This document shows positions 8,594-17,312 of a stretch of DNA of 64,000 nucleotides, piece after piece. Numbering within the stretch: position 1 is the stretch's first letter; every line of letters begins with the position of its first letter. The stretch is from Candidatus Melainabacteria bacterium (GTDB taxonomy: Bacteria; Cyanobacteriota; Vampirovibrionia; Obscuribacterales; Obscuribacteraceae). The notes under the pieces are model-generated. The model was not told the origin of the DNA. It saw only the letters and a program-made list of their open reading frames with translations, and made no database searches. The stretch lies in assembly GCA_003153555.1 (NCBI GenBank), contig PLZS01000088.1, positions 1 to 64,000 of the forward strand, in the 5' to 3' direction. Both the position numbers and the translations under genes were made by a program.

Positions 8594-9865
8594 ATGAAAC
8601 CAAAAAACAGGCCAAGAGTTACACAAAAGACATTGGCATTCGCGCTCTCATTCTTGATCGCTGGTGGCGGAATTCTAAGCGCCCAAACTCCAGCCAGTGC
8701 ACAAAAACCAACTCCTGCCAAGGCGTTGCAGCAACCCCCTTCTGTACCAAACCAAATACTTGTGATGGTTCATCCGGGTGCAGATAAAGACGAAGTCAGT
8801 GACGCTGTCAAGGATATGAATGGCAAACTGATCAAGACAATTAGCAATGGCAGACTTGTTTGCCAACTCATCGAAGTACCCGCGGGCAAACTTGATGAGT
8901 GCATGGACAAAATTTCGAAAGATAAAACGCATTTTGATGATGCGCAACGCAATGTGATTATTCAAAAGATGGCGTTCCCTCCAACACCAGATGACCCTGG
9001 TTATAGTCAGCAATATCACCTTGCAAACATGAACGTTCCTGCCGCGTGGACATTGAATGGGAGTGGGACAGGCGTGACAGTTGGAGTTATCGATTCTGGT
9101 GTGATCGGCACTGAAGTCGATTTGACCCCAAGAGTCGGAACTGGCATTAATTTGGTCACTGGGGGTGCAGGTAACACAGACCAGACACCAGGCGTTAATC
9201 CATTCCAACATGGGACGTTCGTATCAACATGCTCGATGGCGTCAACTAACAACAGTTTGCTAGGTGCATCGCCTGCTTTCCTAGCAAATATAATTCCCGT
9301 AAACGTTTTTGACGTCAATAACACAACTTCTGATGCCTTGGTCCTTGAGGCTCTCTTTTATTTGGAAGGTCAAAACGTCAAATTGATCAATTTGAGCGTT
9401 AATGCACCCGTTCCATATACGTTTTCCAGCAAGAAATTCCACAAGGTTCTTTATGGTGCTTTCCAAGAGTATTATCACATGGGTGGGCTGTTGTTTAACG
9501 CTGCAGGGAACGATGGTCAGTTCGACAACAATGGTAGATCTCCTGGACTAATTGTAGTTTCGGCGATTGACAGCAATTCACAATTAGCATCTTTCTCAAC
9601 TCGTGGAAGATCACTTTGGTTCGCAGCACCAGGCGTAAACATCGTTTCAGGAGCAGGTGATAACACATTGCAGACTGCCTCCGGCACCTCGTTTGCCTCT
9701 CCGCTAGCAATGAGCGTTGCGGCGCAACTCTGGGGATTGCATCCATCTTGGACCAATGCTCACGTCTTACACGCGATGGAAGGCTCTGCTACAAGTCCAC
9801 ACGGATCTGAATATTTGTACGGACTCGGACAAGTAAACGCAGGCGCCGCTTTAGCCCAGCCATAA
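8594..9865 (+). CDS. Exported subtilisin-like serine protease (S8)
   Basis: Secreted or periplasmic subtilase. The signal peptide covers residues 1-37 (hydrophobic LAFALSFLIAGGGILSA, then ASAQ). Residues 53-125 form a short propeptide-like I9-type region. The catalytic domain runs from about 140 to 420, with Asp167 (GVIDSGV), His206 (QHGTFV), oxyanion Asn306 (NAAGND) and Ser366 (GTSFASP), all intact. ATG 8594 follows AAGGGG at 8580-8585. The gene is monocistronic, closed by a strong terminator. It probably degrades extracellular protein or processes envelope proteins; the substrate cannot be read from the sequence. Confidence 0.93.
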   Translation: MKPKNRPRVTQKTLAFALSFLIAGGGILSAQTPASAQKPTPAKALQQPPSVPNQILVMVHPGADKDEVSDAVKDMNGKLIKTISNGRLVCQLIEVPAGKLDECMDKISKDKTHFDDAQRNVIIQKMAFPPTPDDPGYSQQYHLANMNVPAAWTLNGSGTGVTVGVIDSGVIGTEVDLTPRVGTGINLVTGGAGNTDQTPGVNPFQHGTFVSTCSMASTNNSLLGASPAFLANIIPVNVFDVNNTTSDALVLEALFYLEGQNVKLINLSVNAPVPYTFSSKKFHKVLYGAFQEYYHMGGLLFNAAGNDGQFDNNGRSPGLIVVSAIDSNSQLASFSTRGRSLWFAAPGVNIVSGAGDNTLQTASGTSFASPLAMSVAAQLWGLHPSWTNAHVLHAMEGSATSPHGSEYLYGLGQVNAGAALAQP

Positions 9866-9888
9866 AGTCGCCTCATCCAGACTCTAAA

Positions 9889-9920
9889 ATACGGCAGGCG
9901 TGTAAAAGCGCCTGCCGTAT
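9889..9920 (+). terminator. Strong hairpin after the subtilase gene
   Basis: ATACGGCAGGCG and CGCCTGCCGTAT form a perfect 12-bp stem around TGTAAAAG, followed by TTTGCTTG. It ends the subtilase transcript and could also act on the convergent gene from the right. Confidence 0.85.
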
Positions 9921-10069
9921 TTGCTTGCCATCATAGGCGATACCAGCCTCGATTAATTGAAAAGTTTAAGCATGCGGCCGAGGGGGACTCGATGGCGACT
10001 ATTCGAGGCGCCATATCTGAAGAAACTTAGGTATTCGAACCTGCAGCATTGATGATCATGCTGAGCTCG

Positions 10070-11572
10070 CTAATACTTGAACCAGAGAAAAATATCGACA
10101 GCCGTGTGATGAGGTATCTGATTGATCGTGACAGTAATGCGATCCTTGCCTTTCAGTCCATCGACGACTAGTGTTTGGTTGGGCTTGTCGTCATTGATTT
10201 GCGTCTTCCAGCCTTTGCGATTTAGCTCTTCCTTGTAATACGCGGCGATCGCAGTGGGAGCAGCAGCCGAGTCCAGCTTTAATTCAACGGCTGACAGCCA
10301 AAGAATATACGAATCAGGATATGCGGTCACGGGAAAGTCCTTTGGCACTCCCTCGGAAAGGATCGGACCACTGCCGAAATTCTTTTCCTTAGTTGATGCA
10401 AAACGGTTTCGGGTAGTGGCTGGGCTATTTGGATATTCTATTGGCACAACTTTAAGGTTTAAATTTTCGTCGCCAATTTTTGGAATATCAGCGAACAAAT
10501 TAATCCTCAAGCGCGGACCCAAGACGTCAGTCCACCAGCCGATTGCGCTGGTAAATTTGTTCGAATATAAATGCAGTCCGGAAAAAATCATATCGTCTTT
10601 GTGCGCAAGAAAAGCACGTTTGCTGTCTCCGGACCAAACGTTCTTCTTCACCTGCACTAATGGAACGATTTCCCTAGACTTCATCAGCAGGAATGGTGAA
10701 GCGATTTGGGATTTTGTCTCATATTCGATCAGAACTCGGGGATTTTTCAGGAGATTCGTATCAAGCGCTCGACCGGAAAACTCCAGATGTATTCCGGTAG
10801 TATCATGACCGTGGTTCTCAACGTCATACTCTTGCAACCAAACTTGTTTGCCTACCTGTACTCTGGAGTCGAGTCCAAGAATCTGGAGGGTTGGATTTTG
10901 GAAATGCTGCCAAAGCCAATATGCAACAGCTAGCAGCACTACAGTGAAAAGCGTTACCGCTGCAATACGAATAGTGACCACCAGTTGTTCTCGCCGTGCC
11001 AGTGGCCTCGCCGGCGGTGCCAACTGAGGCTTCTTACTGTAGTTATAGATTTGTTCAAGCACCGTCTGTGCATCAGTACTGCAATATGTGAGTGGCACCC
11101 CTACTTCGCCGCCACAAAGAAATTCGCTGAATTTAAGGCTCGGCCGTAGCAAAGAGTTGCGACGAGCGATTAACTGATCGAAGTTATTTACTCTCACGAG
11201 CAGGCAAACACTACCCCTATCCCTGTACTCTCTGACGCTTTGGACGTTTCGCCAACTAATGAAACCAAAACCTTTCGAGAGCACGCCGCAGTCAGTAATA
11301 CCCTGAGCATCTATGACACAAATGGGACGACGCCGCAACCACAGAGATGCATGACAGGCACATGATACGGTCATCAGAGTGACCATAGTTTGCGAAAATA
11401 ACACTAGGGCGGCAGGCGGTTTGATTGTTAGAACCGCCATAAACACTGTTAAGGCGAAAAGGCCGATTGTCGCGAAGCCCACTTTCCAGCGTGACACCTG
11501 AACCTTAAAGTTTTGGTTTTCAGGGGAGGTTTTTTTTTCTCCGAGTGCGGTCCTGTTAAATTGTTCGGACAT
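10070..11572 (-). CDS. Membrane protein with bacterial PH-like domain
   Basis: Two hydrophobic helices lie near the N-terminus (about residues 32-52 and 56-75). A PH-like region follows (VIDAQGITDCGVLSKGFGFISWRNVQSV), reminiscent of the STM3941-type bacterial PH family. A third membrane helix sits at about 203-222 (VVTIRIAAVTLFTVVLLAVAYWLW). The remaining 270 residues would be extracytoplasmic and include a beta-rich segment and a C-terminal part ending DIFLWFKY. ATG 11572 has a weak AGGA upstream. The function is unknown; PH-like membrane proteins often sense or bind envelope components. Confidence 0.65.
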   Translation of the reverse strand: MSEQFNRTALGEKKTSPENQNFKVQVSRWKVGFATIGLFALTVFMAVLTIKPPAALVLFSQTMVTLMTVSCACHASLWLRRRPICVIDAQGITDCGVLSKGFGFISWRNVQSVREYRDRGSVCLLVRVNNFDQLIARRNSLLRPSLKFSEFLCGGEVGVPLTYCSTDAQTVLEQIYNYSKKPQLAPPARPLARREQLVVTIRIAAVTLFTVVLLAVAYWLWQHFQNPTLQILGLDSRVQVGKQVWLQEYDVENHGHDTTGIHLEFSGRALDTNLLKNPRVLIEYETKSQIASPFLLMKSREIVPLVQVKKNVWSGDSKRAFLAHKDDMIFSGLHLYSNKFTSAIGWWTDVLGPRLRINLFADIPKIGDENLNLKVVPIEYPNSPATTRNRFASTKEKNFGSGPILSEGVPKDFPVTAYPDSYILWLSAVELKLDSAAAPTAIAAYYKEELNRKGWKTQINDDKPNQTLVVDGLKGKDRITVTINQIPHHTAVDIFLWFKY

Positions 11573-12045
11573 CAGTAATTCTTTCCTACTTAAGAGCAGT
11601 TCTTGGATGATATCGCCGCACCGCTTGGCAACCGCCGAGCATAATAGATCCTTTGTCTTTGTAGTGAATGATCATTTAGACAGCAGACGAATAGAGTCCC
11701 ATGAATTGCCGTCCGTACAGTAGGCAGAACCGAAAGGGGGAAGCCAGAAATCTCGTTTTTTATGTGCTAGCCAGCATGGTCTGTACGCGCACCATTAGCC
11801 CAATTATTGCAACGTCGATTTTGATCTCTGATATTTTTTGAGCCGCTCCACCTCTAAACTCATGTCGTGTGCAAGACAGAAAAGCGCTTGATCAGCATTG
11901 GACCAATGTCCGGACAATCGCATGTCTGCAATTGTGCAGTCTTTGCGTTTGGCTAATCGGCAAACAATAAAACTATCTCTTAATAGACGTAGGCCCTTCC
12001 ACAGTCAAGATGCAAGATTAGCTATGGACAACATGGAGGGTTCAA
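11573..12045. other. Divergent intergenic region, no gene seen
   Basis: These 473 bp separate two divergent genes and carry one copy of the 10-mer GCTTGGCAAC (11623-11632). I see no coding frame, RNA gene or clear terminator; it presumably holds promoters for both sides. Confidence 0.5.
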
Positions 12046-12426
12046 GTGGCTTCAATTTCGCATAGAGATCCTGCGATCAGAATCGTATTATTGCCGCGGG
12101 ATACGAATAAACATGGCACCATTTTCGGTGGAATCATTCTTAGCTATCTCGACCTCGCAGGTGCAGCCGAAGTTTCCAAAAACACGAGACAGCGTATTGT
12201 CACCGTCGCTCTCAAAGAAGTGATCTTTAAAGCTCCGGTTATGGTGGGCGAGGTCGTCAGTTTCTATACGACAACAACCAAGATCGGTAATACGTCAATT
12301 TCCGTTCATGTGGACGTCGAGGTGGCGAGAGGAAACGAGAATATCCAGGTTACCGCCGCAGACATGACCTTTGTCTGTGTTGATGAGCATGGACACCCGA
12401 CTCAGGTGATACGTATCAGCCCTTGA
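12046..12426 (+). CDS. Acyl-CoA thioesterase, YciA-like hotdog fold
   Basis: A single hotdog domain of 126 residues that hydrolyses acyl-CoA to free acid and CoA in the cytoplasm. Family features are the N-terminal LLPRDTNKHGTIFGGIILSYLDLAG, with the conserved Asn-x-x-Gly-x-x-Phe-Gly-Gly segment and catalytic Asp, and VTVALKEVIFKAPVMVGEVV. Length matches YciA-type thioesterases. The start is GTG 12046 with GGAGGG at 12035-12040, five bases away; the nearby ATG codons are out of frame. It is followed 34 bp later by the cobalamin adenosyltransferase gene and may be co-transcribed, though the functions are unrelated. Confidence 0.88.
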   Translation: MASISHRDPAIRIVLLPRDTNKHGTIFGGIILSYLDLAGAAEVSKNTRQRIVTVALKEVIFKAPVMVGEVVSFYTTTTKIGNTSISVHVDVEVARGNENIQVTAADMTFVCVDEHGHPTQVIRISP

Positions 12427-12460
12427 CGGGATATGATAGTGCCGTGAAGTTAGCTTCCTC

Positions 12461-13084
12461 ATGGCAAACTCGATTATGACAACACAAGAACAGTCGGCTG
12501 TAAAAGGCACCGAAGACAAACCGGTGCAAGAGCGCATACGCCTCTACCTCGGCACGGGTTGCGGTAAAACGACGGCAACTTTCGGCGTGATGATGCGAGC
12601 TTTGAGCAAAGGCAAGAATGTGTCTCTTGTCTTCTTCGACAAGCTCGAAGAGAACTCCAGTGAAGGGCAAGCGCTGAGAATTTTGGCTGACGTAAAACAA
12701 CAGGGATTTGGAACTCTCACCGTCCACTACACAGGCGTGAATCGACTCGGCACAGGACCCAAGGGAAGCTTTCGCTTATACAGCTCGCCAAACGGCATTT
12801 TGCCTGAAGACAAAGAAGCAGCCTTGCAAGGCATCAAATATATTTGCGAAGCCCTTGCTAGAAAAGACGACATAGTAATTGCCGATGAGGTGCTCGACGT
12901 AGCGCGCGTCGGCTTAGTCAGTTGGGACGATTTTAAACAGGCTGTTGAATTGAGGACGGATCCGAGTGTTTTGATCCTGACTGGGCGCAGAGCGCCTGAC
13001 TGGTTGATGGAACAGGCTACCACCATATCCAGTACCACTCAACTCAAACACCATGGACGTGCCATCGAAGGGATGGACTGTTAG
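12461..13084 (+). CDS. cobO: Cob(I)yrinic acid a,c-diamide adenosyltransferase
   Basis: CobO/BtuR/CobA-type ATP:corrinoid adenosyltransferase, which attaches the 5'-deoxyadenosyl group to cobalt during coenzyme B12 synthesis or salvage. The family P-loop variant is seen as GTGCGKTT near residues 31-38. Other family blocks are DIVIADEVLDVARVGLVSWDDF and VLILTGRRAPDWLMEQA. The length of 207 is normal. No other cobalamin gene is nearby, so this may serve corrinoid salvage. ATG 12461 is the only sensible start. It is downstream of the thioesterase on the same strand. Confidence 0.92.
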   Translation: MANSIMTTQEQSAVKGTEDKPVQERIRLYLGTGCGKTTATFGVMMRALSKGKNVSLVFFDKLEENSSEGQALRILADVKQQGFGTLTVHYTGVNRLGTGPKGSFRLYSSPNGILPEDKEAALQGIKYICEALARKDDIVIADEVLDVARVGLVSWDDFKQAVELRTDPSVLILTGRRAPDWLMEQATTISSTTQLKHHGRAIEGMDC

Positions 13085-13156
13085 ATTTTTGGCGGTGATC
13101 CGGTTTAGGAAAGCTGATTATTCGCCTTGGCGAGAAGTTCGCCCATCACATCTGGA

Positions 13157-13180
13157 AACTCAACCGTTAACGGTTGAGTT
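13157..13180. promoter_or_regulatory. 24-bp perfect palindrome, possible operator or terminator
   Basis: A perfect palindrome whose central 18 bases are TCAACCGTTAACGGTTGA, followed by TTCT. The same core, with one base changed, occurs at 22658-22675 between divergent genes, where a terminator is not expected. A binding site for a dimeric regulator is therefore as likely as a terminator for cobO. It lies 331 bp before pheA. Confidence 0.55.
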
Positions 13181-13317
13181 TTCTAAAAGGCTGCAATGCC
13201 TTGGCAGTTATTCGATAGCGGCTTTGATATTTGAGGTGCATCTTCATTAATTGGTCCGACCGGTCGCGTCTATTCGTATATATCTAGATGATCGGTGCTG
13301 ATTGCTCCTGTTAGCTG

Positions 13318-13350
13318 ATGTATGACAACTGGAATTTTGTTGTCATACAT
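13318..13350. promoter_or_regulatory. Inverted repeat with 12-bp arms
   Basis: ATGTATGACAAC and GTTGTCATACAT are perfect complements around a 9-base loop TGGAATTTT. A short T-rich stretch follows, so it may be a terminator, or an operator upstream of pheA. Confidence 0.5.
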
Positions 13351-13446
13351 TTGTGCTTTTGCGTAACCATTGCGCTTTGACCCAATGTGAAATTACTCTA
13401 GCCAAGAGAACGGATGCTTGGCAACCGAATTGTGGAGTGGTAGCCG

Positions 13447-13452
13447 TATAAT
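13447..13452 (+). promoter_or_regulatory. Candidate -10 box before pheA
   Basis: TATAAT lies 60 bp before the pheA ATG in the context GTAGCCGTATAATTC. No -35 hexamer has standard spacing; TTGGCA is 22 bases upstream. A similar GTAGCC...TATAATTC string precedes the aldehyde dehydrogenase gene at 22715. Confidence 0.35.
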
Positions 13453-13511
13453 TCTCTTGAAGTGAAGATATTTATTTGACGTAATCTGGAACCCACTTAG
13501 TAAGTAGAGAA

Positions 13512-14459
13512 ATGACACAACAACCACTTCCGGCGCCAGCAGTCCAATATGGCACAGCTCAATACGGCACAGTCGTACAGCCCACTGAGTACAAACTTGA
13601 AAATTCCGGTGTCAAAAAATGCGTCGCATTCCAGGGAAACATAGGGTCATTCAGTCATCGTGCTGCACTTTATTTTGCTGAAAAAACATTTGGTGAATAC
13701 GAGACTACGCTCGTAGCATGCCGCAGTTTTGACGAAGTATTTGAAAAGATTCAAACCGGCAAAGACTTTTACGGTGCCATACCACTAGAGAATTCATCAA
13801 TGGGCTCCATTGATGCAAACTATGATTTGCTTTGGTCGCGATCAGCTGTGATTACTGCAGAAGTATTTGTGCCAGTTCAGCACAACCTCATCTCGATACC
13901 GAATGCAGTACTAGAAGATGTTCGCGAAGTCTATTCTCATCCTGCAGCACTGGATCAATGTCGTAAGCTTTTTCAAAAGTATCCGTTAATGCGTCCATTG
14001 CCGCACTGGGATACTAGCGCGTCGGCGCTGCTAGTGAAGGAAAAGAATGATCCTAAGATTGCGGCCATTGCCAGTGGTAAAGCTTGCGAAGCACACGGGC
14101 TAACCGTGCTTTTGCCCAACATTGAGGATTACACACACAATGCCACGAGATTTGGTTTAATCACTAAGGCTGAATATGCTGCTAAGCACGTGCCGACCCC
14201 ATATAAGGTGTCGGTTGCTCTAGCTTTGCCGAATGAACCAGGGTCACTGGCGGCGGTGCTAACAAATTTTGCTCGATGCGGAGTTAATCTCACCACCTGC
14301 AAGTCTCGACCGATTCCAGAATTGCCATGGCATTACCGCTTTTTCGTAGACATCGAAGTTACAAACGAAGATCAGCACAAGAAGATCTATGCCTATCGGA
14401 AAGAGTTCCAGTATGACGTAAGACTGCTTGGGCTGTATCCTTCCGGTAGTTTGCTTTAA
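13512..14459 (+). CDS. pheA: Prephenate dehydratase
   Basis: Converts prephenate to phenylpyruvate in phenylalanine synthesis. The N-terminal 40 residues are variable. The periplasmic-binding-like catalytic lobe begins at VAFQGNIGSFSHRAA, and the family's Thr-Arg-Phe motif is present as NATRFGLI. The C-terminal ACT domain (about 225-310) contains CKSRPIPELPWHYRFFVDIE, matching the ESRP-type phenylalanine-binding motif with Cys-Lys in place of the usual Glu. Feedback inhibition by phenylalanine is therefore likely. It is monofunctional, without chorismate mutase. ATG 13512 has a weak upstream AGAGAAA. Confidence 0.93.
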   Translation: MTQQPLPAPAVQYGTAQYGTVVQPTEYKLENSGVKKCVAFQGNIGSFSHRAALYFAEKTFGEYETTLVACRSFDEVFEKIQTGKDFYGAIPLENSSMGSIDANYDLLWSRSAVITAEVFVPVQHNLISIPNAVLEDVREVYSHPAALDQCRKLFQKYPLMRPLPHWDTSASALLVKEKNDPKIAAIASGKACEAHGLTVLLPNIEDYTHNATRFGLITKAEYAAKHVPTPYKVSVALALPNEPGSLAAVLTNFARCGVNLTTCKSRPIPELPWHYRFFVDIEVTNEDQHKKIYAYRKEFQYDVRLLGLYPSGSLL

Positions 14460-14465
14460 ACACTT

Positions 14466-15896
14466 CTAGTTCTTGGCGGTATCTCCAGCCTGGGCCGTTG
14501 TGCGCCCTTGAGTCTTGGCGATCGTGTCTTTCATGACTTCGACTGCCTTATTCAACTGGATGTCTTTGCCATCTATGGGTGATCTCTTGAAGTTCTGATA
14601 ACTCAGGTCGATCCACCATGGACCTTTCCCTTTGGTGTAATCAGTATCTTCAAGTTTGACCAGATAGTCTGGCGTGATCCCCTGTTTGTGGATATCGGTG
14701 TCGTTCGGAGTCAGATATCGAGCAATGGTCACATTGATACCAGAGCCGTCCTCTAACTTGTTGATCGCTTGCACGAGTCCCTTTCCGAATGATTTCTGAC
14801 CGACTAACTTAGCTCGACCATTATCACGCAACGCACCACTGAGAATTTCACTGGCACTAGCACTGCCACCATTGATCAAAACGATCATCGGTTGGTGAGT
14901 AACTGGATTGTTGGATGACATTTGCGAGTTCTTGTAGCCATCAGCATCGATGGTGCTAACAATAATTCCCTTATCAAGGAACATGTTAGCGATTTCTATC
15001 GCGTTGGCGAGCAGACCACCAGGATTGTTTCTCAAATCGAGAACGATGCCATCAGCGCCAGAAAGTTTCTTCAACGCTTGCTTCATCTCGGCGTTCGCCT
15101 TCGATGAGATGAAACTATCCAGTCTGATATAGGCGATGTTTCCGGGAAGCAGTTCGCTTGTAGCAACGGCGCGGATCGGAATTTCAGCGCGTTCAAGCAT
15201 CACTGATTTTTTCTCGGTTTTGCGCATCAAAGTGATACCAACTTTAGTCTTGATTGGTCCGCGAATCTGCTTCACAACTGTGTCTAATGATTGACCTTTT
15301 ACTGGCTTTCTGTCGACTTCGATAATTTCATCGCCTGGTTGAATTCCCGCATTGAACGCTGGAGTACCTTCGATTGGGGCGATTACTACAACTTTGTGTT
15401 CTTTGTTCATGCCAAGCTGCATGCCTACACCGAACAAGTGAGCGTCGATTTGCGATTTCTCTTCATCAAATGCGTCACGGTCCAGAAATCGGGTGTAGGG
15501 GTCGCCCAAACTGGCCAGCATGGTCTCAATTGCCTTGTGCGCATCTTCCGAGGTCTTTAACTTGCCGTCGTAATGGTGCTCCCATCTGCCCCAGTCTTGG
15601 GCGCCGCCAACGGAGTTATTTTTGTCCGGAGGGTTGTTCTTTTCGCCAAATTTCTGGTCGTAATAGGATTCCTTGATCAATCTCCAAGCGCGCTGGTAAA
15701 GGACCTGCGGCACTACGGTCGGACGGGATGATTGAGCGAGTACAAAATTCGAATTCAGGTCTGAGCCATCCGCAACAAGAATCTGCGGTTGGTTTTGCCC
15801 CTTTTCCCCTTTGACCATTAAGCTCTGCAGTCCAAAAAACAGCATGCAGAACAAGAGCGGAATGCCAATTCTCGCTACCCTTTTCCGTTCCAACAA
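14466..15896 (-). CDS. C-terminal processing peptidase (S41) with PDZ domain
   Basis: Periplasmic CtpA-type protease. An uncleaved or cleaved hydrophobic N-terminus (IGIPLLFCMLFFGLQ) is followed by an N-terminal helical region, a PDZ domain (LFGVGMQLGMNKEHKVVVIAPIEGTPAFNAGI) and the S41 core with NGGSASASEILSGAL (nucleophile Ser) and GQKSFGKGLVQ (general base Lys). The catalytic dyad is intact. A TTG at 15896 is chosen because GAGG at 15905-15908 lies 8 bases upstream; a longer TTG start at 15992 adds 32 residues without a ribosome binding site. It converges on pheA, with 6 bp between the stops. Typical substrates are protein tails in the envelope. Confidence 0.9.
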   Translation of the reverse strand: MLERKRVARIGIPLLFCMLFFGLQSLMVKGEKGQNQPQILVADGSDLNSNFVLAQSSRPTVVPQVLYQRAWRLIKESYYDQKFGEKNNPPDKNNSVGGAQDWGRWEHHYDGKLKTSEDAHKAIETMLASLGDPYTRFLDRDAFDEEKSQIDAHLFGVGMQLGMNKEHKVVVIAPIEGTPAFNAGIQPGDEIIEVDRKPVKGQSLDTVVKQIRGPIKTKVGITLMRKTEKKSVMLERAEIPIRAVATSELLPGNIAYIRLDSFISSKANAEMKQALKKLSGADGIVLDLRNNPGGLLANAIEIANMFLDKGIIVSTIDADGYKNSQMSSNNPVTHQPMIVLINGGSASASEILSGALRDNGRAKLVGQKSFGKGLVQAINKLEDGSGINVTIARYLTPNDTDIHKQGITPDYLVKLEDTDYTKGKGPWWIDLSYQNFKRSPIDGKDIQLNKAVEVMKDTIAKTQGRTTAQAGDTAKN

Positions 15897-16201
15897 CTTG
15901 CCTACCTCTTTTTTGTTCGTATATTCAAATCTTAGATCATTGCGCCATCTCTGCGCACGGCGAGCACTAAGGCTGTTACAAGATGAAGTCAACCCTCTTC
16001 GAAGTATCCCGGCGTTGCCAAAGGGATTTGACGGCGCCCTTAATAACTTCAGAATAATTAATTCTACCGTTTTTACGGGGCTAGCGTCGACAGTTCCACC
16101 AGGAGTATTGGCGCTACGCCTGAAGTTAATTATTTAGGGTTTTAATGAGGCTGACAGTCAAATAACATGACTACTAATTGTCACAGAGGTCTTCATCGTT
16201 G

Positions 16202-17284
16202 ATGGTATCCAATCGAGCAAGTGCGGCTCCCGTTTTGGATCGCGAGCCGGATTTGACAGAGCAAGTTGAAGCTCTCAAGGCGCCAGGCCAGCCTTCCAGG
16301 CGCTGGAACATGCCGAAGATATCGAAACAGGCGAAACTGCGCCTGAAGATACTTATCAGCCTCGTCATGTTTGGCAGTCTCTTTATTTTCGGAAAAATCG
16401 ACCTATCCAAAAGCTGGGAAATTGCTCTGCATGCAAACCTCTGGTTTTTGGGCTCGGCAATTGTCTTATTTCTCTCAAGTACCCTCCTGAATGCTTATCG
16501 TTGGCAACTTTTGGCCAATGCGGTTGGGCTGAGAAAGCCGTTTTTCAAATTGGTCCAATTTTGTTTTGTTGGCTTGTTTTTCAATCTGTTTTTACCATCG
16601 ACTGTTGGTGGTGATTTCAGCCGTTGCTATTATCTTTCGAAAGGCACTGGGCGTTACGGTGGTGCACTCTACTCAGTGCTTGCCGACAGGGCCGTGGGTA
16701 TCGCCGTTCTCTTCATGTTTGCCACGTTAGGACTTCTGCTTGGACCAGGTGGAAGTGAAATGGCCTGGGCACTCAAAGCCCCGATATTTTTGGGAACCAT
16801 TGGCATATTCGGCGTTGTACCTTTCATGCCGAAATTGACCAAAAGAATTCTGGGCGAACAAAATTGGATCACGAAAAAGTTCAATGACTCGACCGCCAAA
16901 GTCTATTGGCGCGATAAAAATCTAATTGCCGTCTCGCTCGGACTCTCTGTGTTGATGCAAGTAGTGTTGGTAACAGTACATATACTGATCGGATATGCTC
17001 TTGGATTGACGACTATTCCACTTTGGTATTACTTCGTTTTCTATCCATCTGTAGCCGTACTTGGCTTTATTACTCCGAGCTTTAACGGCATCGGCATTCG
17101 AGAATGGGCGTACACCTATTTCCTAACAATGTCTGGAATAGATCGTTCGCATGCACTTACTTATGCGATTATGTGGCTTGGTCTGACCACATTGACGAGC
17201 CTTTTTGGCGGAATTGTGTATGTGGCTGGTCACTTCAAAATTTCGAAAGAAGAAGCTGAAAAGCTGCAATCGCAAGCAGTCTAA
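16202..17284 (+). CDS. LPG-synthase-type integral membrane protein (UPF0104/AglD2 family)
   Basis: A multi-pass membrane protein of the lysylphosphatidylglycerol synthase transmembrane family, with about eight hydrophobic segments. Family motifs visible are LLNAYRWQLLANAVG, FFNLFLPSTVGGDFSRCYYL and PSFNGIGIREWAY. It lacks the soluble C-terminal aminoacyl-transferase domain of MprF, so it is more likely a flippase-like or glycolipid-associated protein than a lysyl transferase. The start is uncertain: ATG 16202, TTG 16199 and TTG 16178 are in frame; GAGG at 16186-16189 best fits the pair near 16200. It lies 28 bp upstream of cca and may be co-transcribed. Confidence 0.85.
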   Translation: MVSNRASAAPVLDREPDLTEQVEALKAPGQPSRRWNMPKISKQAKLRLKILISLVMFGSLFIFGKIDLSKSWEIALHANLWFLGSAIVLFLSSTLLNAYRWQLLANAVGLRKPFFKLVQFCFVGLFFNLFLPSTVGGDFSRCYYLSKGTGRYGGALYSVLADRAVGIAVLFMFATLGLLLGPGGSEMAWALKAPIFLGTIGIFGVVPFMPKLTKRILGEQNWITKKFNDSTAKVYWRDKNLIAVSLGLSVLMQVVLVTVHILIGYALGLTTIPLWYYFVFYPSVAVLGFITPSFNGIGIREWAYTYFLTMSGIDRSHALTYAIMWLGLTTLTSLFGGIVYVAGHFKISKEEAEKLQSQAV

Positions 17285-17312
17285 TTAGGCTCTGACCTGC
17301 GGCGAGTCTGCG

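Larger units (their letters stand above)
13085..13511 (+). other. Intergenic region with two inverted repeats
   Basis: No gene is seen. The region contains the 24-bp palindrome at 13157-13180, a 12-bp-arm inverted repeat at 13318-13350, one GCTTGGCAAC 10-mer at 13416 and a TATAAT at 13447. Together these look like the control region of the prephenate dehydratase gene. Confidence 0.5.

Noticed and set aside
13318..13350. Riboswitch upstream of pheA
   Set aside because: A single hairpin without conserved aptamer elements or a Phe-codon leader peptide that I can see.
15811..16137. 108-codon plus-strand frame across the start of the S41 protease gene
   Set aside because: Antisense to the protease N-terminus, no ribosome binding site.
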